Of a DNA stretch of 64,000 nucleotides, positions 37,101 through 46,246 are shown in pieces. Both the position numbers and the translations under genes were made by a program. Origin of the DNA: Methanospirillum sp. (lineage in GTDB: Archaea > Halobacteriota > Methanomicrobia > Methanomicrobiales > Methanospirillaceae); assembly GCA_012728895.1 (NCBI GenBank), contig JAAYEG010000017.1:1-64000 (forward strand), written 5' to 3'. Each line of letters opens with the position of its first letter. The first letter of the stretch is position 1. The notes under the pieces were generated by a model. It was not told the origin of the DNA. It made no database searches and saw nothing but the letters and a program-made list of their open reading frames with translations.

Positions 37101-37467
37101 CGGCAGGGCGACCTTCGGGTTCGTCGCGAAATACCGGAAGGGGGCATCGGTGCCGACCGGCCAGACCGAGTTCCAGTTCAGGGCTGCCGGCTTCACCTTC
37201 CACTCCGAGATCTACGACTGGCTCGTGGTGGCCGGCGCGCGGGCGCAGTTCAAGGGGACCGGCACGATCGACGGTCAGGGGGACTACGGCTTCATGCTGA
37301 CCGCGATCGACGGCGCGGTCAACGGCGGCGGCGGGACGGACCGGTTCAGGATCCGGATCTGGGACCGCGCCTCCGACAGGATGGTCTACGACAACGAGGC
37401 GGGCCTGAGCGATGCGGGTATTCCATCGACGGCTCTCGGTGGCGGGGCGATCATCGTCCACGCATAG
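34141..37467 (+). CDS. Large surface lipoprotein-like protein with Ig/cadherin-like repeats and a post-COAP domain
   Basis: 1108 aa. The N-terminal hydrophobic segment ends in SLAAC (Cys30), a lipobox-like sequence, so lipid anchoring is plausible. Residues about 40-400 contain repeated short units such as FDGTRYVVVWASHE, FNGQDFLVFWTQE and FDGTNYLVTWATA, a beta-propeller-like pattern. Next come PKD/cadherin-like Ig modules (GASTDPDGDLPLTYRWN; ADLNRAPVLTST; TWTPSSEQSGDYPV) to about 960. The last 150 residues match the post-COAP type C-terminal module (GFVTGGGWIESPAGAY, TFGFVAKYRKGASVPTGQTE, YDWLVVAGARAQFKGTG). Exported structural or binding protein; the ligand is unknown. AT-rich promoter directly upstream. 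Confidence 0.85.
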   Translation: MTDDYVRVQRIRVGTLRIWAIIGLVSLAACGGLAGAEETTFAPVLPADIRLCADFDESFFHDVVFDGTRYVVVWASHEVGRTGIRGQFIGTDGLLGASFLIADPESPTQPRIACIGGRYLVVYASSAGISGSIVEADGVVGPTIPICWATNVQTAPEVIPGASSLLVVWQDHRAHATNMGDVYGRFVSPSGAPEGDEFLIGPTLEHQRCPVGSFNGQDFLVFWTQEPETSSNVGDIHGARVSPDGTVLDPGGFPVCTAVASQSTAGAACASSPDGTTALAWVDRRTGLDILYSVRFSRDGSVLDGPAPSAGLPVFQDIAFPPACPSMTFNERDFVLFFGYNSRIVTALLGTDGTVTVPQRVPVTVGSSPVSSACAFDGTNYLVTWATARTGQIWAQLVTGANRLPVAEAGEGYSFQAVRGAGLMDGGASTDPDGDLPLTYRWNIVSKPANSYPSLSGGWTRIATLKASVAGEYAVELTVTDAHGAIGLPDRVTFTVTPYTNLAPVLDPIEPVSVTELQVIEIRLAGTDPDGDPVEYGVSFLPVGATFDLSTSTFTWTPSQDQAGTYYVKFWAKDSRGATSYRTVAITVADLNRAPVLTSTGDWTVDEEETIEITLDANDADGDILTYSVQGMPDGASFDGEAGHFTWTPSSEQSGDYPVVFSASDGKESDTDEIVIHVIDLDRTPPLITVPELQVIDPGNSIVIGVGDAISATVSLNGAVPTTLLPQEGSIVLPMPSIPGAYTVTVAAVDFAGNVADASFPVTIADRTPPAIAVPTDTDTLPPGGFEIRATDDSGRLTIAYAVDLDGQTVASGTGTEPLVIPATIFGETGSYTVKLTATDAAGNEATAGFSVDIDVATPIVDAIAATPNPSQVLTAIRVTAVVDDTAPCSSGVAQASYTLDGLSWHPMVASDGSFGGTVELVDATLPAFTSAGVYSIRLRVTDGAGNSGESSESLLLAVYDPSAGFVTGGGWIESPAGAYIEDPLMTGRATFGFVAKYRKGASVPTGQTEFQFRAAGFTFHSEIYDWLVVAGARAQFKGTGTIDGQGDYGFMLTAIDGAVNGGGGTDRFRIRIWDRASDRMVYDNEAGLSDAGIPSTALGGGAIIVHA

Positions 37468-37686
37468 GGGTGACCGACGACTCCGGTCCCCCTCCCCGTC
37501 TGGCGACATCTCCTGCCACCCGTCTGAACCCGGTTCATGGGCCGGCGCCGGAATTCGCGGGGTATCGACGGCGGGCCGGTCCGACGGCCCTCGCGGGTCT
37601 CGCATACCCGTTCACCCCGCCCGTCCCTGACGAATGACAAGCCTCATTGGCGCAGGGCCCCAACCTGATCGTCGAGAGGCGAGCGG

Positions 37687-39276
37687 GTGAAGTACGTCTT
37701 TGTGACCGGCGGGGTGATGAGCGGGCTCGGCAAGGGGATCACGACGGCATCGATCGGGCGGATCCTGAAGAACCGCGGGTTCGGGGTCACCGCGGTCAAG
37801 ATCGACCCGTACCTGAACATCGATGCCGGGACCATGAATCCCGCCCAGCACGGCGAGGTCTTCGTGCTCGCGGACGGCTCCGAGGTCGACCTCGACCTGG
37901 GCAACTACGAGCGATTCCTCGATATCGACCTCGGCGCCCGACACAACATCACGACCGGCAAGGTCTATCGCACCGTGATCGAGAAGGAGCGGCAGGGCGA
38001 CTACCTGGGGGACACGGTCCAGATCATCCCGCACATCACGGACGAGATCAAGGCCTCGATCCGGGGGGCGGCCACGGAGCCGAACGGCGGGGACCAGCTC
38101 GCGGAGGTCTGCCTGGTGGAGGTCGGCGGCACCGTCGGGGATATCGAGTCCATGCCGTTCCTCGAGGCCGTCAGGCAGATGCGCGGCGAGCTCCCGCACG
38201 AAGACACGGTCCTGATCCACGTCACCCTCGTGCCCGAGGACACGATGGGCGACATGAAGACCAAGCCGACGCAGCACTCGGTCAAGGCCCTTCGCGAGGT
38301 GGGGCTCTACCCCGATATGATCGTCGGCCGTTCGGGCCGGCCGCTCTCCCCGAACACCAAGCGGAAGATCGCGGCCTTCTGCGACGTGCCCCAGGGGGCA
38401 GTCATCAGCAATACCACGGTCCCCGACATCTACCAGGTGCCGGCCGAACTCGAGAAGGAGGGGCTCGCCGACGCCGTCGTGGAGCACCTGCAGCTCCCCC
38501 GGCGCGAGGCCGGAACCGAGTGGTACAGCACGGTTGCGCGCGAGTTCACGAGCCGGATCACGGTCGGGATCGTCTCGAAGTACGGGATCGAGGACGTCTA
38601 CCTCTCCATCAAAGAGGCGCTCAAGCACGCCGGGCGGGCGACCTCGACCGAGGTCACCATCACCTGGCTCGACGCCGAGCGGCTCGAGATCGGCCAGCTC
38701 GCCGACATCGACGGTCTGCTCGTCCCCGGCGGGTTCGGGCGCCGGGGCATGGAGGGCAAGATCGCCGCGATACGGTACGGACGCGAGAACGGCGTCCCGT
38801 TCCTCGGGCTCTGCCTGGGGTTCCAGCTCGCCGTCGTCGAGTTCAGCCGCCACGTCCTCGGATGGACCGACGCCTGCTCCGAGGAGATGGGGAACGGAAG
38901 GCACGTGATCGCGATCCTCCCCGAACAGGAGGAGGTCGAGGATCTCGGAGGGACGATGCGGCTCGGCGACTACCCCGTCATCCTCAGGAGCGGGACCCGG
39001 GTCCGCGACCTCTACGGCACCGATCAGATCGTCGAGAGGCACCGTCACCGGTACGAGGTGAACCCGGCCGAGATCCCTGCCCTCGAGGAGGCCGGCGTGG
39101 TCTTCTCGGGGACCTGCGGCGACCGGATGGAGGTGATGGAGCTCCCCGGGCACCCGTTCTTCCTCGCCACCCAGTTCCATCCCGAGTTCCGCTCACGGCC
39201 GGCCCGCCCTTCGCCGCCGTTCATCGGGTTCGTCCGCGCCTGCCGGGAGAGGAAGCAGGCCACGCAGGTGATCTGA
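37687..39276 (+). CDS. pyrG: CTP synthase
   Basis: A 529-aa two-domain enzyme. The N-terminal synthetase starts [16 protein letters not shown] and includes [14 protein letters not shown] and [16 protein letters not shown]. The C-terminal class I glutaminase has the nucleophile in [13 protein letters not shown] and a His/Glu pair in QFHPEFRS. Converts UTP to CTP. Translation starts at GTG 37687. The upstream 219 bases show no clear TATA box. It starts the plus-strand biosynthetic run, and guaA-b begins one base after its stop. Confidence 0.97.
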   Translation: MKYVFVTGGVMSGLGKGITTASIGRILKNRGFGVTAVKIDPYLNIDAGTMNPAQHGEVFVLADGSEVDLDLGNYERFLDIDLGARHNITTGKVYRTVIEKERQGDYLGDTVQIIPHITDEIKASIRGAATEPNGGDQLAEVCLVEVGGTVGDIESMPFLEAVRQMRGELPHEDTVLIHVTLVPEDTMGDMKTKPTQHSVKALREVGLYPDMIVGRSGRPLSPNTKRKIAAFCDVPQGAVISNTTVPDIYQVPAELEKEGLADAVVEHLQLPRREAGTEWYSTVAREFTSRITVGIVSKYGIEDVYLSIKEALKHAGRATSTEVTITWLDAERLEIGQLADIDGLLVPGGFGRRGMEGKIAAIRYGRENGVPFLGLCLGFQLAVVEFSRHVLGWTDACSEEMGNGRHVIAILPEQEEVEDLGGTMRLGDYPVILRSGTRVRDLYGTDQIVERHRHRYEVNPAEIPALEEAGVVFSGTCGDRMEVMELPGHPFFLATQFHPEFRSRPARPSPPFIGFVRACRERKQATQVI

Positions 39277-39277
39277 C

Positions 39278-40195
39278 ATGGTCGACACGGACAGGTTCAT
39301 CAGGGAAGCGATCGAGGAGATCCGGCGCGAGGCCGGGGATCGCCAGGTCGTGATCGCACTCTCGGGCGGGGTCGACTCCTCGGTCTGCGCAGCGCTGGCC
39401 GCCGCGGCGGTGGGGGAGCGGCTCTCCCCGATCTACGTGGACACGGGCCTGATGCGAAAAAACGAGACCGACCGGATCCGCGAGCTCTTCGGCCACCTCT
39501 CTCTCTCCGTTGTGGACGCCGCCGACGAGTTCTTCGCCGTGCTCGAAGGGGTGGTCGATCCCGAGGAGAAGCGGAAGGCGATCGGCGAGCGGTTCATCCG
39601 GATCTTCGAGCGCGAGGCGCTCAAGACCGGGGCCACCGCGCTCCTCCAGGGCACGATCTTCCCAGACCGGATCGAGAGCGAGGGCGGCATCAAGAGCCAC
39701 CACAACGTCGGCGGTATGCCGCTCGAGTGCTCGTTCGAGTGCGTGATAGAGCCGCTCCGCGACCTGTACAAGGACGAGGTCCGGGAGGTCGCCCGCGCGC
39801 TCGACCTCCCTGCGGAGATCCAGCACCGGATGCCGTTCCCGGGCCCCGGGCTCGCGGTGAGGGTCCTCGGCGAGGTGACGCGCGAGAAGATCGGGATCGT
39901 GCGCGAGGCGAACGCGATCGTCGAGCAGGAGCTCGTCGAGCCGTTCAAGCCCTGGCAGTGCCTGGCGGCCCTCGTCGGCCTCGGGACGGGAGTAAAGGGG
40001 GACGTCCGGCTCCACGGCTGGATCGTCTCGGTCCGGGCGGTCAACTCACGCGACGGTATGACGGCCGACCCGCTCGAACTCCCGTTCGGAACGCTCGCGC
40101 GGATCGCCTCGCGCTGCACGGCAGAGATCCCGGGCGTGGCCCGGGTCGTCTACGACGTGACCCCGAAGCCGCCGGCGACGATCGAGTACGAATGA
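39278..40195 (+). CDS. guaAB: GMP synthase, ATP-pyrophosphatase subunit
   Basis: A 305-aa archaeal-type separate synthetase subunit (partner of a GuaA-a glutaminase elsewhere). The PP-loop SGGVDSS is at about 30-36. [27 protein letters not shown] and [18 protein letters not shown] follow, and it ends KPPATIEYE. It amidates XMP to GMP. TGA-C-ATG spacing after pyrG suggests coupled translation of the two nucleotide-synthesis genes. Confidence 0.96.
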   Translation: MVDTDRFIREAIEEIRREAGDRQVVIALSGGVDSSVCAALAAAAVGERLSPIYVDTGLMRKNETDRIRELFGHLSLSVVDAADEFFAVLEGVVDPEEKRKAIGERFIRIFEREALKTGATALLQGTIFPDRIESEGGIKSHHNVGGMPLECSFECVIEPLRDLYKDEVREVARALDLPAEIQHRMPFPGPGLAVRVLGEVTREKIGIVREANAIVEQELVEPFKPWQCLAALVGLGTGVKGDVRLHGWIVSVRAVNSRDGMTADPLELPFGTLARIASRCTAEIPGVARVVYDVTPKPPATIEYE

Positions 40196-40211
40196 ACACA
40201 GGATACGGATC

Positions 40212-41342
40212 ATGACAGAGACAGACTTCCGGGCGCTCGACGCCCGGTTCTATATGCCCGCGTTCGGCCGGGACCGGATGCTCGTGAAGGGCGAGGGATC
40301 GAGGGTCTGGGACGACCAGGGGAACGAGTTCATCGACTGCGTTGCCGGGATAGCGGTCTGCTCGACCGGGCACTGCCACCCGCACGTGGTCGAGGCGCTC
40401 TGCCGGCAGGCGCGGACCCTGATCCACATCTCGAACCTGTTCTACGTGCCGGGCCAGGCCGAGCTCGCGAAGCGGCTCGTGGAGATCACGGGGCTTCACA
40501 AGGCCTTCTTCTCGAACTCCGGGGCCGAGGCGAACGAGGGCGCGATCAAGCTCGCGCGGCTCGCGACGGGCCGCGATCGATTCGTCGCGTTCGAGCATGG
40601 CTTCCACGGCCGGACCATGGCCTCGCTCGCGGTCACGCACAAGCCCGCGATCCGGGAGCCGTTCGGCCCCCTCGAGCCGGGCTGCGACTTCGTCGAGTAC
40701 GGCGATATCGAGGCCCTGAAGGGCGCGGTAACATCCAGGACGGCTGGCGTCTTCGTGGAGGCGATCCAGGGAGAGGCGGGCATCATCTTCCCGCCCGAGG
40801 GATTCCTGCGCGGGGTCCGCGATATCTGCGACGATTCGGGCGCCCTGATGATCGCCGACGAAGTCCAGACGGGGATGGGAAGGACCGGTCGCTGGCTCGC
40901 GATCCAGCATTCCGGGGTCGATCCCGACATCGTCAGCCTGGCGAAGGGGATCGCATCGGGCTTCCCGATGGGCGCGATCGTCGCCCGGGAAGGGCTCGAG
41001 TTCTCGCGGAGCCAGCACGGGTCGACCTTCGCCGGTGGTCCGCTCGCCTGCGCGGTGGCCCGCGCGACGATCGAGGTGATCGAGGAGGTGCTGCCGTCCG
41101 TCGCGGCAAAGGGCGAGCGGTTCCGGGAGGCTCTCGCCCGGTTCGAACCACGCGTGTGCGGACTGATGATCGGTATCACGGCCGGCGAACGGTGCGACGG
41201 GGTCGCGGCGGCCTGCGCTGCGGAGGGCGTGCTCGTGAACTGCGCAGCCGACGGCAACATACGGATCGTCCCACCGCTCGTGATCACGGACGGCGAGATC
41301 GACAGCGTCTGCGACGTACTCTCCCGGGCCCTAGCCCGATGA
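40212..41342 (+). CDS. argD: Acetylornithine aminotransferase
   Basis: A 376-aa class III PLP aminotransferase. SNSGAEANEGAIKLAR, FHGRTMASLA and DEVQTGMGRTG are visible, and the PLP lysine is in SLAKGIASGFPMGA. Closest in motif pattern to ArgD; a LysJ-type use is less likely since lysine here runs through DapL/LysA. It is remote from argC-argJ-argB at the left of the window. Overlaps hisC by four bases. Confidence 0.92.
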   Translation: MTETDFRALDARFYMPAFGRDRMLVKGEGSRVWDDQGNEFIDCVAGIAVCSTGHCHPHVVEALCRQARTLIHISNLFYVPGQAELAKRLVEITGLHKAFFSNSGAEANEGAIKLARLATGRDRFVAFEHGFHGRTMASLAVTHKPAIREPFGPLEPGCDFVEYGDIEALKGAVTSRTAGVFVEAIQGEAGIIFPPEGFLRGVRDICDDSGALMIADEVQTGMGRTGRWLAIQHSGVDPDIVSLAKGIASGFPMGAIVAREGLEFSRSQHGSTFAGGPLACAVARATIEVIEEVLPSVAAKGERFREALARFEPRVCGLMIGITAGERCDGVAAACAAEGVLVNCAADGNIRIVPPLVITDGEIDSVCDVLSRALAR

Positions 41343-42409
41343 GGACCCGGGTCAGGCCGTACCTCGCGGATACCGGGTACGTCTACGCCGAGCAGCCTGG
41401 CGCGATCGCGGCGCGGTACGGCTTCGACCGGGTCGCGCGCCTCGCCTCGAACGAGAACCCGTTCGGGCCGTCGCCGGCTGCCCTCGAGGCCGCGCGGGCG
41501 GCCCTCGTCGAGGCGCACCGCTACCCCGACGCCTCGATGACCGCTCTCCGCGCCGCCCTCGCTGCCGCGCACGGCGACCGACCTGCCGTCGTCGGGAACG
41601 GGATGGATGGGGTCATCGAGACCGTCCTCCGGGTCTTCTGCGAGGCAGGTGACCGGGTCGCCGTCTCGACCCCGACGTTCTCGTTCTACGGGCTCGCGGC
41701 GCGGGCCCAGGGAGCGGTCGTGTCGAACGTGCCGCGCCGGGACGATTTCGGGGTCGATGCCGGGGAATTTTCTGACACCTGTCGCGGCGCGAGGGTCGCC
41801 TTCCTCTGCACCCCGAATAACCCGACCGGTACCGGGACGTCCGTCGAGGACGTGCGGGCGATCGCGGAGTCGATCGGCGACTGCCTCCTCTTCCTTGACA
41901 ACGCGTACGTCGAGTTCTCGGACCGGGACTACCTCCCTCTCCTCGACGACTGCGAGAATCTGGTCATCGGGCGGACCTTCTCGAAGATCTATGGCCTGGC
42001 CGGGCTCCGGGTCGGGTACGCCCTGCTCCCGGAGTGGCTCCTCCCCGCGTACTGCCGGGCCGCGACCCCGTTCTCGGGCCTCTCCTCGGTCTCGGCTGCC
42101 GCTGCCGTCGCCGCCCTCGGCGACAGCGCGCACGTCGAACGGACGCGCGCGCACGTTCTCGAGTGGCGCGCCCGGCTCGAGGCCGGCTCCCCGTTGCCCT
42201 GCGCCCCGTCCGAGGCGAACTTCCTGATGGTCGACGTGGCGCCGCTCGGGTCGGACAAGGCGGTCACCGCCCTCGCCCGCGCGGGCGTGCTGGCCCGCTC
42301 CTGCCGGTCGTTCCCGGATCTCGCCGACCACTACCTCCGCGTCTCGGTCGGGGCCGACTGGGAGAACGAGAGGTTATTATCCGCCCTGCGAGCACTCTTG
42401 TCAGCATGA
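41339..42409 (+). CDS. hisC: Histidinol-phosphate aminotransferase
   Basis: A 356-aa class I/II PLP enzyme. LASNENPFGPSPAALEA at the N-terminus is the HisC hallmark. CTPNNPTGTGTS, FLDNAYVEFSD and the Schiff-base lysine in GRTFSKIYGLAGLRVGY follow. It converts imidazole-acetol phosphate to histidinol phosphate. The ATG at 41339 overlaps the argD stop (ATGA), and its own stop overlaps the next gene in the same way. Confidence 0.95.
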   Translation: MRTRVRPYLADTGYVYAEQPGAIAARYGFDRVARLASNENPFGPSPAALEAARAALVEAHRYPDASMTALRAALAAAHGDRPAVVGNGMDGVIETVLRVFCEAGDRVAVSTPTFSFYGLAARAQGAVVSNVPRRDDFGVDAGEFSDTCRGARVAFLCTPNNPTGTGTSVEDVRAIAESIGDCLLFLDNAYVEFSDRDYLPLLDDCENLVIGRTFSKIYGLAGLRVGYALLPEWLLPAYCRAATPFSGLSSVSAAAAVAALGDSAHVERTRAHVLEWRARLEAGSPLPCAPSEANFLMVDVAPLGSDKAVTALARAGVLARSCRSFPDLADHYLRVSVGADWENERLLSALRALLSA

Positions 42410-42912
42410 TGGTCGGGATCGCCGGGACCCCGGGCACGGGCAAGTCCTCGGTCGGGGACGTCCTCGCGGCGCGGGGGCGGCAGGTCGTCCGGGTCGCCGA
42501 TACAGTCGGCCCCTTCGTCCTCTCCGTGGAGGGTGGGGTCCGGGAGGTCGACGAAGAGGCCTGGGCCGCCGCGTTCGAACGGATCGACGGCTATGTAGAG
42601 GGGGGACTCGCGCACCTGCTCGGGATCGACCGGCTCGTGCTCCTCCGCTGCCGGCCCGACGTGCTCCGCACCAGGCTCGAGGCTCGCGGGTATCCCGCCG
42701 CGAAGGTCGCCGAGAACGTCGAGGCCGAGGCGCTGGACGTAATCCTCTGCGAGGCCCTCGACCGCCAGGCGCCGGACCGCCTGCTCGAGATCGAGACGAC
42801 CAGCCGTACCCCCGGGGAGACGGCTGACCTGGTCGAGGCTTTCGCCGCGGGCCGGGTGGCGCCGTCTCACGGCACGTTCGACTTCTCAGCCTACCTCGTG
42901 GGGCCGCCATGA
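42406..42912 (+). CDS. Archaeal adenylate kinase-like (Fap7/hCINAP type) NMP kinase
   Basis: 168 aa. Walker A GTPGTGKSSV (residues 7-16) and LVLLRCRPDVLRTRLEARGYP (the LID-like Arg region) are typical of the archaeal hCINAP/Fap7-type kinases, which have adenylate kinase activity and act in small-subunit rRNA maturation in eukaryotes. Which role applies here is not decidable. Two ATGs (42406, 42409) are adjacent. Overlaps hisC and the CDP-alcohol gene by four bases on each side. Confidence 0.87.
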   Translation: MMVGIAGTPGTGKSSVGDVLAARGRQVVRVADTVGPFVLSVEGGVREVDEEAWAAAFERIDGYVEGGLAHLLGIDRLVLLRCRPDVLRTRLEARGYPAAKVAENVEAEALDVILCEALDRQAPDRLLEIETTSRTPGETADLVEAFAAGRVAPSHGTFDFSAYLVGPP

Positions 42913-43505
42913 CCCTGGACGCGTACCGGCCCCACGTGGAGGGCGTGCTCGATCTGCTCGTCCGGGCGGCCCTCGTCCTGAGGGTGACGCCGAACCTGCT
43001 CTCGGTCCTCTCCTTCTTCCTCGCGTTCGCGGGCGGGCTGCTCTACGCGGCGGGCTCGGTCGCCGGGGGCCTCGCCGGCGTGGCCGCGAACGCCGTCTGC
43101 GACTCGGTCGACGGCGCACTCGCACGCGCGACGGGGCAGCAGGGTCCTCGCGGCGACTTCCTGGACCACGCCATCGACCGGTACGCGGACATCTTCATCA
43201 TCACGGGGATCTTCGCGGGCGGCTTCGCTCCCTGGCAGGTCGGGGTCTTCGCCCTGACCGGCGTGCTGATGTCCTCGTACCTCGGCACGCAGGCCCAGGC
43301 TGTCGGCATGGGCCGGTACTACGGGGGGCTCCTGGGGAGGGCCGACCGGCTCGTGCTCCTGATGGTCGCGTCGGTCCTCGACCTCGCCGTCGGTGTCCCG
43401 GTGCGGGGCCTTCCATTCCTTGGCTGGCTGCTCGTCCTCTTCGGCCTGCTCGGCCACTTCACCGCGCTCCAGCGCTTCGTCTGGGTCTGGCGCCAGATGC
43501 CGTGA
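42909..43505 (+). CDS. CDP-alcohol phosphatidyltransferase (archaetidylinositol phosphate synthase-like)
   Basis: A 198-aa membrane enzyme with about six hydrophobic segments. The CDP-alcohol signature is complete: D-x2-D-G-x2-A-R in CDSVDGALARATG, then G-x3-D-x3-D in RGDFLDHAIDRYAD. Expected to join CDP-archaeol with inositol phosphate or another polar head group in ether-lipid synthesis. Translation is coupled to the kinase upstream by an ATGA overlap. Confidence 0.88.
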   Translation: MTLDAYRPHVEGVLDLLVRAALVLRVTPNLLSVLSFFLAFAGGLLYAAGSVAGGLAGVAANAVCDSVDGALARATGQQGPRGDFLDHAIDRYADIFIITGIFAGGFAPWQVGVFALTGVLMSSYLGTQAQAVGMGRYYGGLLGRADRLVLLMVASVLDLAVGVPVRGLPFLGWLLVLFGLLGHFTALQRFVWVWRQMP

Positions 43506-43718
43506 CCCGGGGAGGGGGGTGACAGAGCAGGAGACTGCCCGGGGGCGGCGGGAGAATAGAGAGCCAGGGGACTTCCCCAGCCGTGCTTCGGCGGGGGCTG
43601 GCGCTGGTCGCGGCGAGGCGCCTGGGAGGGAACCGGGGAACGACCCCCGCCGGAGACCCGAACGGGGCAGGGAGAGCCGGACCGGGGGAAGGGGCACAGA
43701 CGTACCGGGGAACCGGTT
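43506..43718. other. Intergenic gap, no feature seen
   Basis: About 210 GC-rich bases between convergent genes. It probably holds the terminators, but no clear T-run is visible. Confidence 0.4.
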
Positions 43719-44906
43719 TCAGCGGCGCCGGCGCGCGCCCAGGAGACCGGCCATCGCGGCGGCGGCGGCGGCGGCGAGCGCGACGCCCGGAGCCGGCACG
43801 GTCTTCGCCGGGGTCGGCGTCCCGTAGGGAGTGATGTTGACGGCCGTGACCGTCGCAGCCGGCATCGCCGGCGTCCCGTTCGTAACGGCAACGAGGGGGC
43901 AGGTGTCGCTGTCGCAGGACCCGTTGATCGGCGAGGTCTCGTTCCCGGATGCGGGGTCGGTCGCGACCGGCCCCCCCGCGGAGGCCGGGCCGGGCCGGAA
44001 AACCTGGACGCCGTGGCCGGCGACGTCGGGGACGTAGACGGTCCCCTGCTGGTCGACCCAGACCCCGAAAGGCCCGGTCCTGAACCGGCCGTCGCCCGAA
44101 CCGCGGTCCCCGAAGGCCGACAGGAACGTCCCGTTCGCGTCGAACTTCACGATCCGGCCGTTCCCGGAGTCCGCCACGTAGACGTTGCCGGCGGCGTCGA
44201 TCGCGAGCCCCTCGGGCCGGTCCAGCTGCCCCTCGCCCGCACCCTTCGTCCCGAACCGGAGGAGAAACGCTCCCCCGGGGCTGAATTTCGTGACCCGCGC
44301 GAGCGTCTCGTCCAGGACATAGAGGTTGCCGTCCCGGTCGAGGGCGAGCCCCCTCGGGCGCCGGAGCCCGCCGTCGCCGTCGCCGGCGGAACCGACTGTG
44401 CCCGTTACCAGGCCGTTCTCATCCACGACCATGACCTCGGCCCGTTCCACGTCGGCCACGTAGGTCTTTCCCTTCCGCATCACGGCCACGTCCACCGGCC
44501 GGCGGTAATCGTAGCCGTCCCAGGTCGCGATGATCTTGCAGCCCCGGGTGAACGCCTGTACCCGGCCGTTACCAGTGTCCGCGACGTAAAAATTGCCGCG
44601 GTCGTCGAGCGAGACATCGGCCGGATCCAGGAAGAGGATCATCCCCGTCCCCCTGGCACCCCAGCGTGTGAGGTATTCCCCGGAAGGGGTGTACGCGAGC
44701 ACGGCCCCGCCGTCACGGTCGATGACGTACACCCTGCCGTCGGCGTCCCCCGTGATCCCGCCGGGCCGTTCGAGGAAGCCCTTCTCCTCCTCGTCGTACG
44801 ACCACCCCCCTGCGAAGACGTACGGGTCGTCGCCGGCGGCGGGGAGGACCAGGAGCGAGACACAGAGGCAGAGAATGAGACCGAGAAGGAACGGGTCCGG
44901 GCGCAT
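43719..44906 (-). CDS. Secreted NHL-repeat protein with a PGF-CTERM-like tail
   Basis: About 395 aa from ATG 44906 (MRPDPFLLGLILCLC); ATG 44933 adds nine residues. The signal peptide ends near LPAAGDD. Six or so NHL units follow: FLERPGGITGDADGRVYVID, LDPADVSLDDRGNFYVAD, LDRPEGLAIDAAGNVYVADS and similar, forming a beta propeller. The C-terminus is a Thr/Pro spacer, PAPGVALAAAAAAAMAG and then four Arg, resembling archaeosortase (PGF-CTERM) sorting tails, so it is probably processed and lipid-anchored on the cell surface. The ligand is unknown. A CATAATCTATATG box lies upstream. Confidence 0.87.
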   Translation of the reverse strand: MRPDPFLLGLILCLCVSLLVLPAAGDDPYVFAGGWSYDEEEKGFLERPGGITGDADGRVYVIDRDGGAVLAYTPSGEYLTRWGARGTGMILFLDPADVSLDDRGNFYVADTGNGRVQAFTRGCKIIATWDGYDYRRPVDVAVMRKGKTYVADVERAEVMVVDENGLVTGTVGSAGDGDGGLRRPRGLALDRDGNLYVLDETLARVTKFSPGGAFLLRFGTKGAGEGQLDRPEGLAIDAAGNVYVADSGNGRIVKFDANGTFLSAFGDRGSGDGRFRTGPFGVWVDQQGTVYVPDVAGHGVQVFRPGPASAGGPVATDPASGNETSPINGSCDSDTCPLVAVTNGTPAMPAATVTAVNITPYGTPTPAKTVPAPGVALAAAAAAAMAGLLGARRRR

Positions 44907-45204
44907 GAAAGAGAGTCTCGACACCTCGGGCATATAGATTATGGTCTTCCCCGGGGGGACCGGGACGTCCGCTCGACACTATACGGCCGTGGATACCGGG
45001 AGTGGACCGGGATCCCCGGGGGTTCCGTGGCTCCCGCCGGAGCGGCGCCGGGGAGACCGTCGGGAGGGACTGGTCGTCACCGAATCGCAGCCGCTCTCCT
45101 GGCAATCCCTCCTCGTGCCCGATCGGAGAGGGATCCGCCAGGGCGTGCCCTCGGAACGGGGGCGGTGGCCGCACCGGGTGGTGGTAGACGGCGACCGCGG
45201 CCCC
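44907..45204. other. Intergenic region, about 300 bases
   Basis: Lies between the NHL gene start and the fen1 stop, both on the minus strand. Only the NHL promoter box near 44936-44946 is visible; the rest is GC-rich with no supported gene. Confidence 0.45.
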
Positions 45205-46206
45205 TCAGAACCACTGGTCGAGCGTCCGCTGGCCGGCCGAGACTCCGAGCCGTTCGAGCGCGCCGTTCACCCGCTCGACCGAGAACGAGTACTCGTGGCA
45301 GAGCATCTCGCGGAGCCCCTCGGGATCCGGGGGTCGCCAGTCGAGCATGAACTCGTTCGTGACGGGTGGGTCGAGGAAGAACTCCCGGATCGGCCTGGGA
45401 TCGAACCCGGGTATGCGCTCGTCCAGGACAGTCGCGAAGCGCCCCTCGCGGACGAGCTTGAGCGCCGTCTTTGGACCGACCCCCCGGATCCCGGGGTTGA
45501 AGTCGGTCCCGACCAGGATCCCAACCTCCACCAGCTCTTCCCGCGTGACACCGAGCCCCTCGAGCACCTCGGCGAGCCGGATCCGCTCGGGCTCGACCGC
45601 GATCGTCCGCCCCCGGAGGCGCCGCCTGCCGCTGATCGTGATGTTCCGGGCGAGGTCCGGGGCCCCGAAGAGGAGGGAGTCGTAGTCCTGGCTGACGGCG
45701 TACGACACCGAGCCTTCGGCCGCCATCCAGGCGGCCTGCGCCTCGCCCTCGCTCGGGGCGACGAGCCAGGGGACACCGAGGTAGTCGAGAAGACGCTGCG
45801 ACGATGCGATCACGGCGTCGTCGATTCGGGTCGCCGACCGGGCCTGTCGGTACGCTTCGGCCTCGTCCCCGGACTCGACGGCGATCGCGTACTGCCGGGC
45901 CGCATCCTCGCGGAGGGTGCGCCGGGCCTCGATCGTGGCGGCCTTCAGCGCCGGAGGATCCCCGTCGTAGACGAAGACCGGCCGGACGCCCATCTCCAGG
46001 AGCTTCGCCGTGCGGAAGAAGAGCCCGGAGAGGTGCGAGGTGATCCGCCCATCCGCGTCCACGAGCGGCGTCCCGTCCGGCTGCCGAATGATCGAGAGAA
46101 ACTGGTACAGCGCGTTGTGCGCGTCGATCGCGGCGGATCCGGCCATCCCGTCCCACCCGACACGGCGTTTGTACGGGGCGAGGATGTCCCGGAGCGCGAC
46201 CCCCAT
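45205..46206 (-). CDS. fen1: Flap endonuclease FEN-1
   Basis: A 333-aa structure-specific 5' nuclease for Okazaki fragment and repair flaps. N-domain metal ligands are in AIDAHNALYQFL and VFVYDGDPPALKA. I-domain: APSEGEAQAAWMA and SQDYDSLLFGA. The helix-hairpin-helix contains GTDFNPGIRGVGPKTALKL. The C-terminus QRTLDQWF is a PCNA-interacting PIP box. The length is normal. Single gene 40 bases upstream of a small membrane protein on the same strand. Confidence 0.96.
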   Translation of the reverse strand: MGVALRDILAPYKRRVGWDGMAGSAAIDAHNALYQFLSIIRQPDGTPLVDADGRITSHLSGLFFRTAKLLEMGVRPVFVYDGDPPALKAATIEARRTLREDAARQYAIAVESGDEAEAYRQARSATRIDDAVIASSQRLLDYLGVPWLVAPSEGEAQAAWMAAEGSVSYAVSQDYDSLLFGAPDLARNITISGRRRLRGRTIAVEPERIRLAEVLEGLGVTREELVEVGILVGTDFNPGIRGVGPKTALKLVREGRFATVLDERIPGFDPRPIREFFLDPPVTNEFMLDWRPPDPEGLREMLCHEYSFSVERVNGALERLGVSAGQRTLDQWF

Positions 46207-46246
46207 CGTTTCACATCTCGCGGCGTGATCGCTTAATGGTGACGGC

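Noticed and set aside
37612-39180. 522-aa minus-strand frame opposite pyrG
   Set aside because: Shadow of CTP synthase typical of high-GC DNA.
40496-42331. 611-aa minus-strand frame opposite argD/hisC
   Set aside because: Antisense to two verified aminotransferases; no recognisable motif.
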